Assembly: GCA_947302185.1 (NCBI GenBank)
Contig: CAMYVI010000165.1
Span: 1-5,865 of the forward strand
DNA length: 5,865 nucleotides
Reading direction: 5' to 3'
Source of the DNA: an uncultured Lachnospiraceae bacterium
GTDB lineage: Bacteria; Bacillota_A; Clostridia; Lachnospirales; Lachnospiraceae
A program made the translations under genes and the position numbers. Positions 5,600 to 5,865 of the stretch are shown here, in pieces (the stretch's first letter is position 1; every line of letters starts with the position of its first letter). The notes beneath the pieces were generated by a model. The model saw nothing but the letters and a program-made list of their open reading frames with translations, was not told where the DNA came from and made no database searches.

Positions 5600-5865
5600 T
5601 TAATTCAACACATCATGATGTATGACCTTGGCCTCTCTGTCAAGCGCTTTGAATATGTATCCTCTATCCTTGAAATTCTGGATGATTGCCGGCATTGCTT
5701 CCAGTGTGGCTTCCTTCAGGTCACCGTCATGAGCCAGCATGACAATATTATTGTATTCGCAGGAGGTAGCTTCGGCAATCTCCTCATCGACAGAAACCAT
5801 ATTTCCGTCGCCGGTCTCCGCATTCCAATCCCAGTATTGATACCCGCGCTTCTGCACTTCCTCTG
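5600..5865 (-). CDS. Polysaccharide deacetylase (NodB homology domain), C-terminal part, 5' end outside window
   Basis: Carbohydrate esterase family 4 enzymes remove acetyl groups from peptidoglycan or other N-acetylated glycans, usually at the cell surface. The last 88 residues are visible and the frame stays open to the right edge. YWDWNAETGD is the Asp-x-Trp motif of the NodB fold, and IVMLAHD is the late Leu-x-His motif with the conserved histidine. The closing stretch, TLEAMPAIIQNFKDRGYIFKAL, is the usual C-terminal helix and strand. The metal-binding Asp/His motifs and the arginine motif lie outside the window, so activity cannot be confirmed. An internal GTG at 5857 is not a likely start because the domain clearly continues upstream. 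Intergenic 5503-5599 shows no convincing promoter or terminator, so co-transcription with the downstream anchored protein is possible. Confidence 0.88.
   Translation of the reverse strand, partial: EEVQKRGYQYWDWNAETGDGNMVSVDEEIAEATSCEYNNIVMLAHDGDLKEATLEAMPAIIQNFKDRGYIFKALDREAKVIHHDVLN

Noticed and set aside
1..5865. A new defence or mobile system, CRISPR array, tRNA or insertion sequence
   Set aside because: No repeat-spacer array, transposase, integrase, cloverleaf or terminal inverted repeat was seen. The Uma2-like nuclease fragment alone is not evidence of a defence system.

Overview
The window looks like chromosomal DNA of an anaerobic Firmicute, most likely a Clostridia/Lachnospiraceae-type gut or rumen bacterium. 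This is inferred from the gene mix: a LarE sulfur transferase, a GH53 galactanase, a membrane-tethered M15 peptidase with a Thr/Pro linker, a BspA-type leucine-rich-repeat surface protein and a NodB-type polysaccharide deacetylase. Strong GGAGG/AGGAG ribosome binding sites and moderate base composition fit the same view. No taxonomic marker gene is present, so the assignment stays an inference.

Layout, left to right: (1) the 3' end of a Uma2-family PD-(D/E)XK nuclease gene on the + strand, cut by the window edge. (2) A convergent, apparently single-gene larE unit on the minus strand with its own promoter. (3) A minus-strand pair, probably co-transcribed: a GH53 endo-beta-1,4-galactanase without a signal peptide (2367-3374), followed 48 bp later by a membrane-anchored M15 peptidoglycan peptidase (1299-2318). 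The pair ends at a clear intrinsic terminator (1191-1220) whose loop also supplies the -35 box of the larE promoter. (4) A divergent intergenic region, then a secreted BspA-like leucine-rich-repeat protein on the + strand (3546-4535). (5) A convergent junction of about 100 bp. (6) A minus-strand gene for a single-pass anchored protein with an acidic/Ser linker and probable beta-sandwich domains (4633-5502). Upstream of it, on the same strand, is the 3' end of a polysaccharide deacetylase gene that runs off the right edge.

Most genes here work at or outside the cell envelope: wall peptide trimming, glycan deacetylation, surface adhesion or structure, and one enzyme for plant or dietary galactan breakdown. 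LarE is the exception, belonging to nickel-pincer nucleotide cofactor synthesis. No phage, insertion sequence, CRISPR array, tRNA or rRNA was seen. I do not see a clearly new multi-gene system. The most interesting points are the three-cysteine active-site signature of an apparently orphan LarE, the overlap of terminator and promoter in front of it with repeated TCCTAT/ATAGGA arms, and a tiny well-signalled ORF coupled to the M15 peptidase start.
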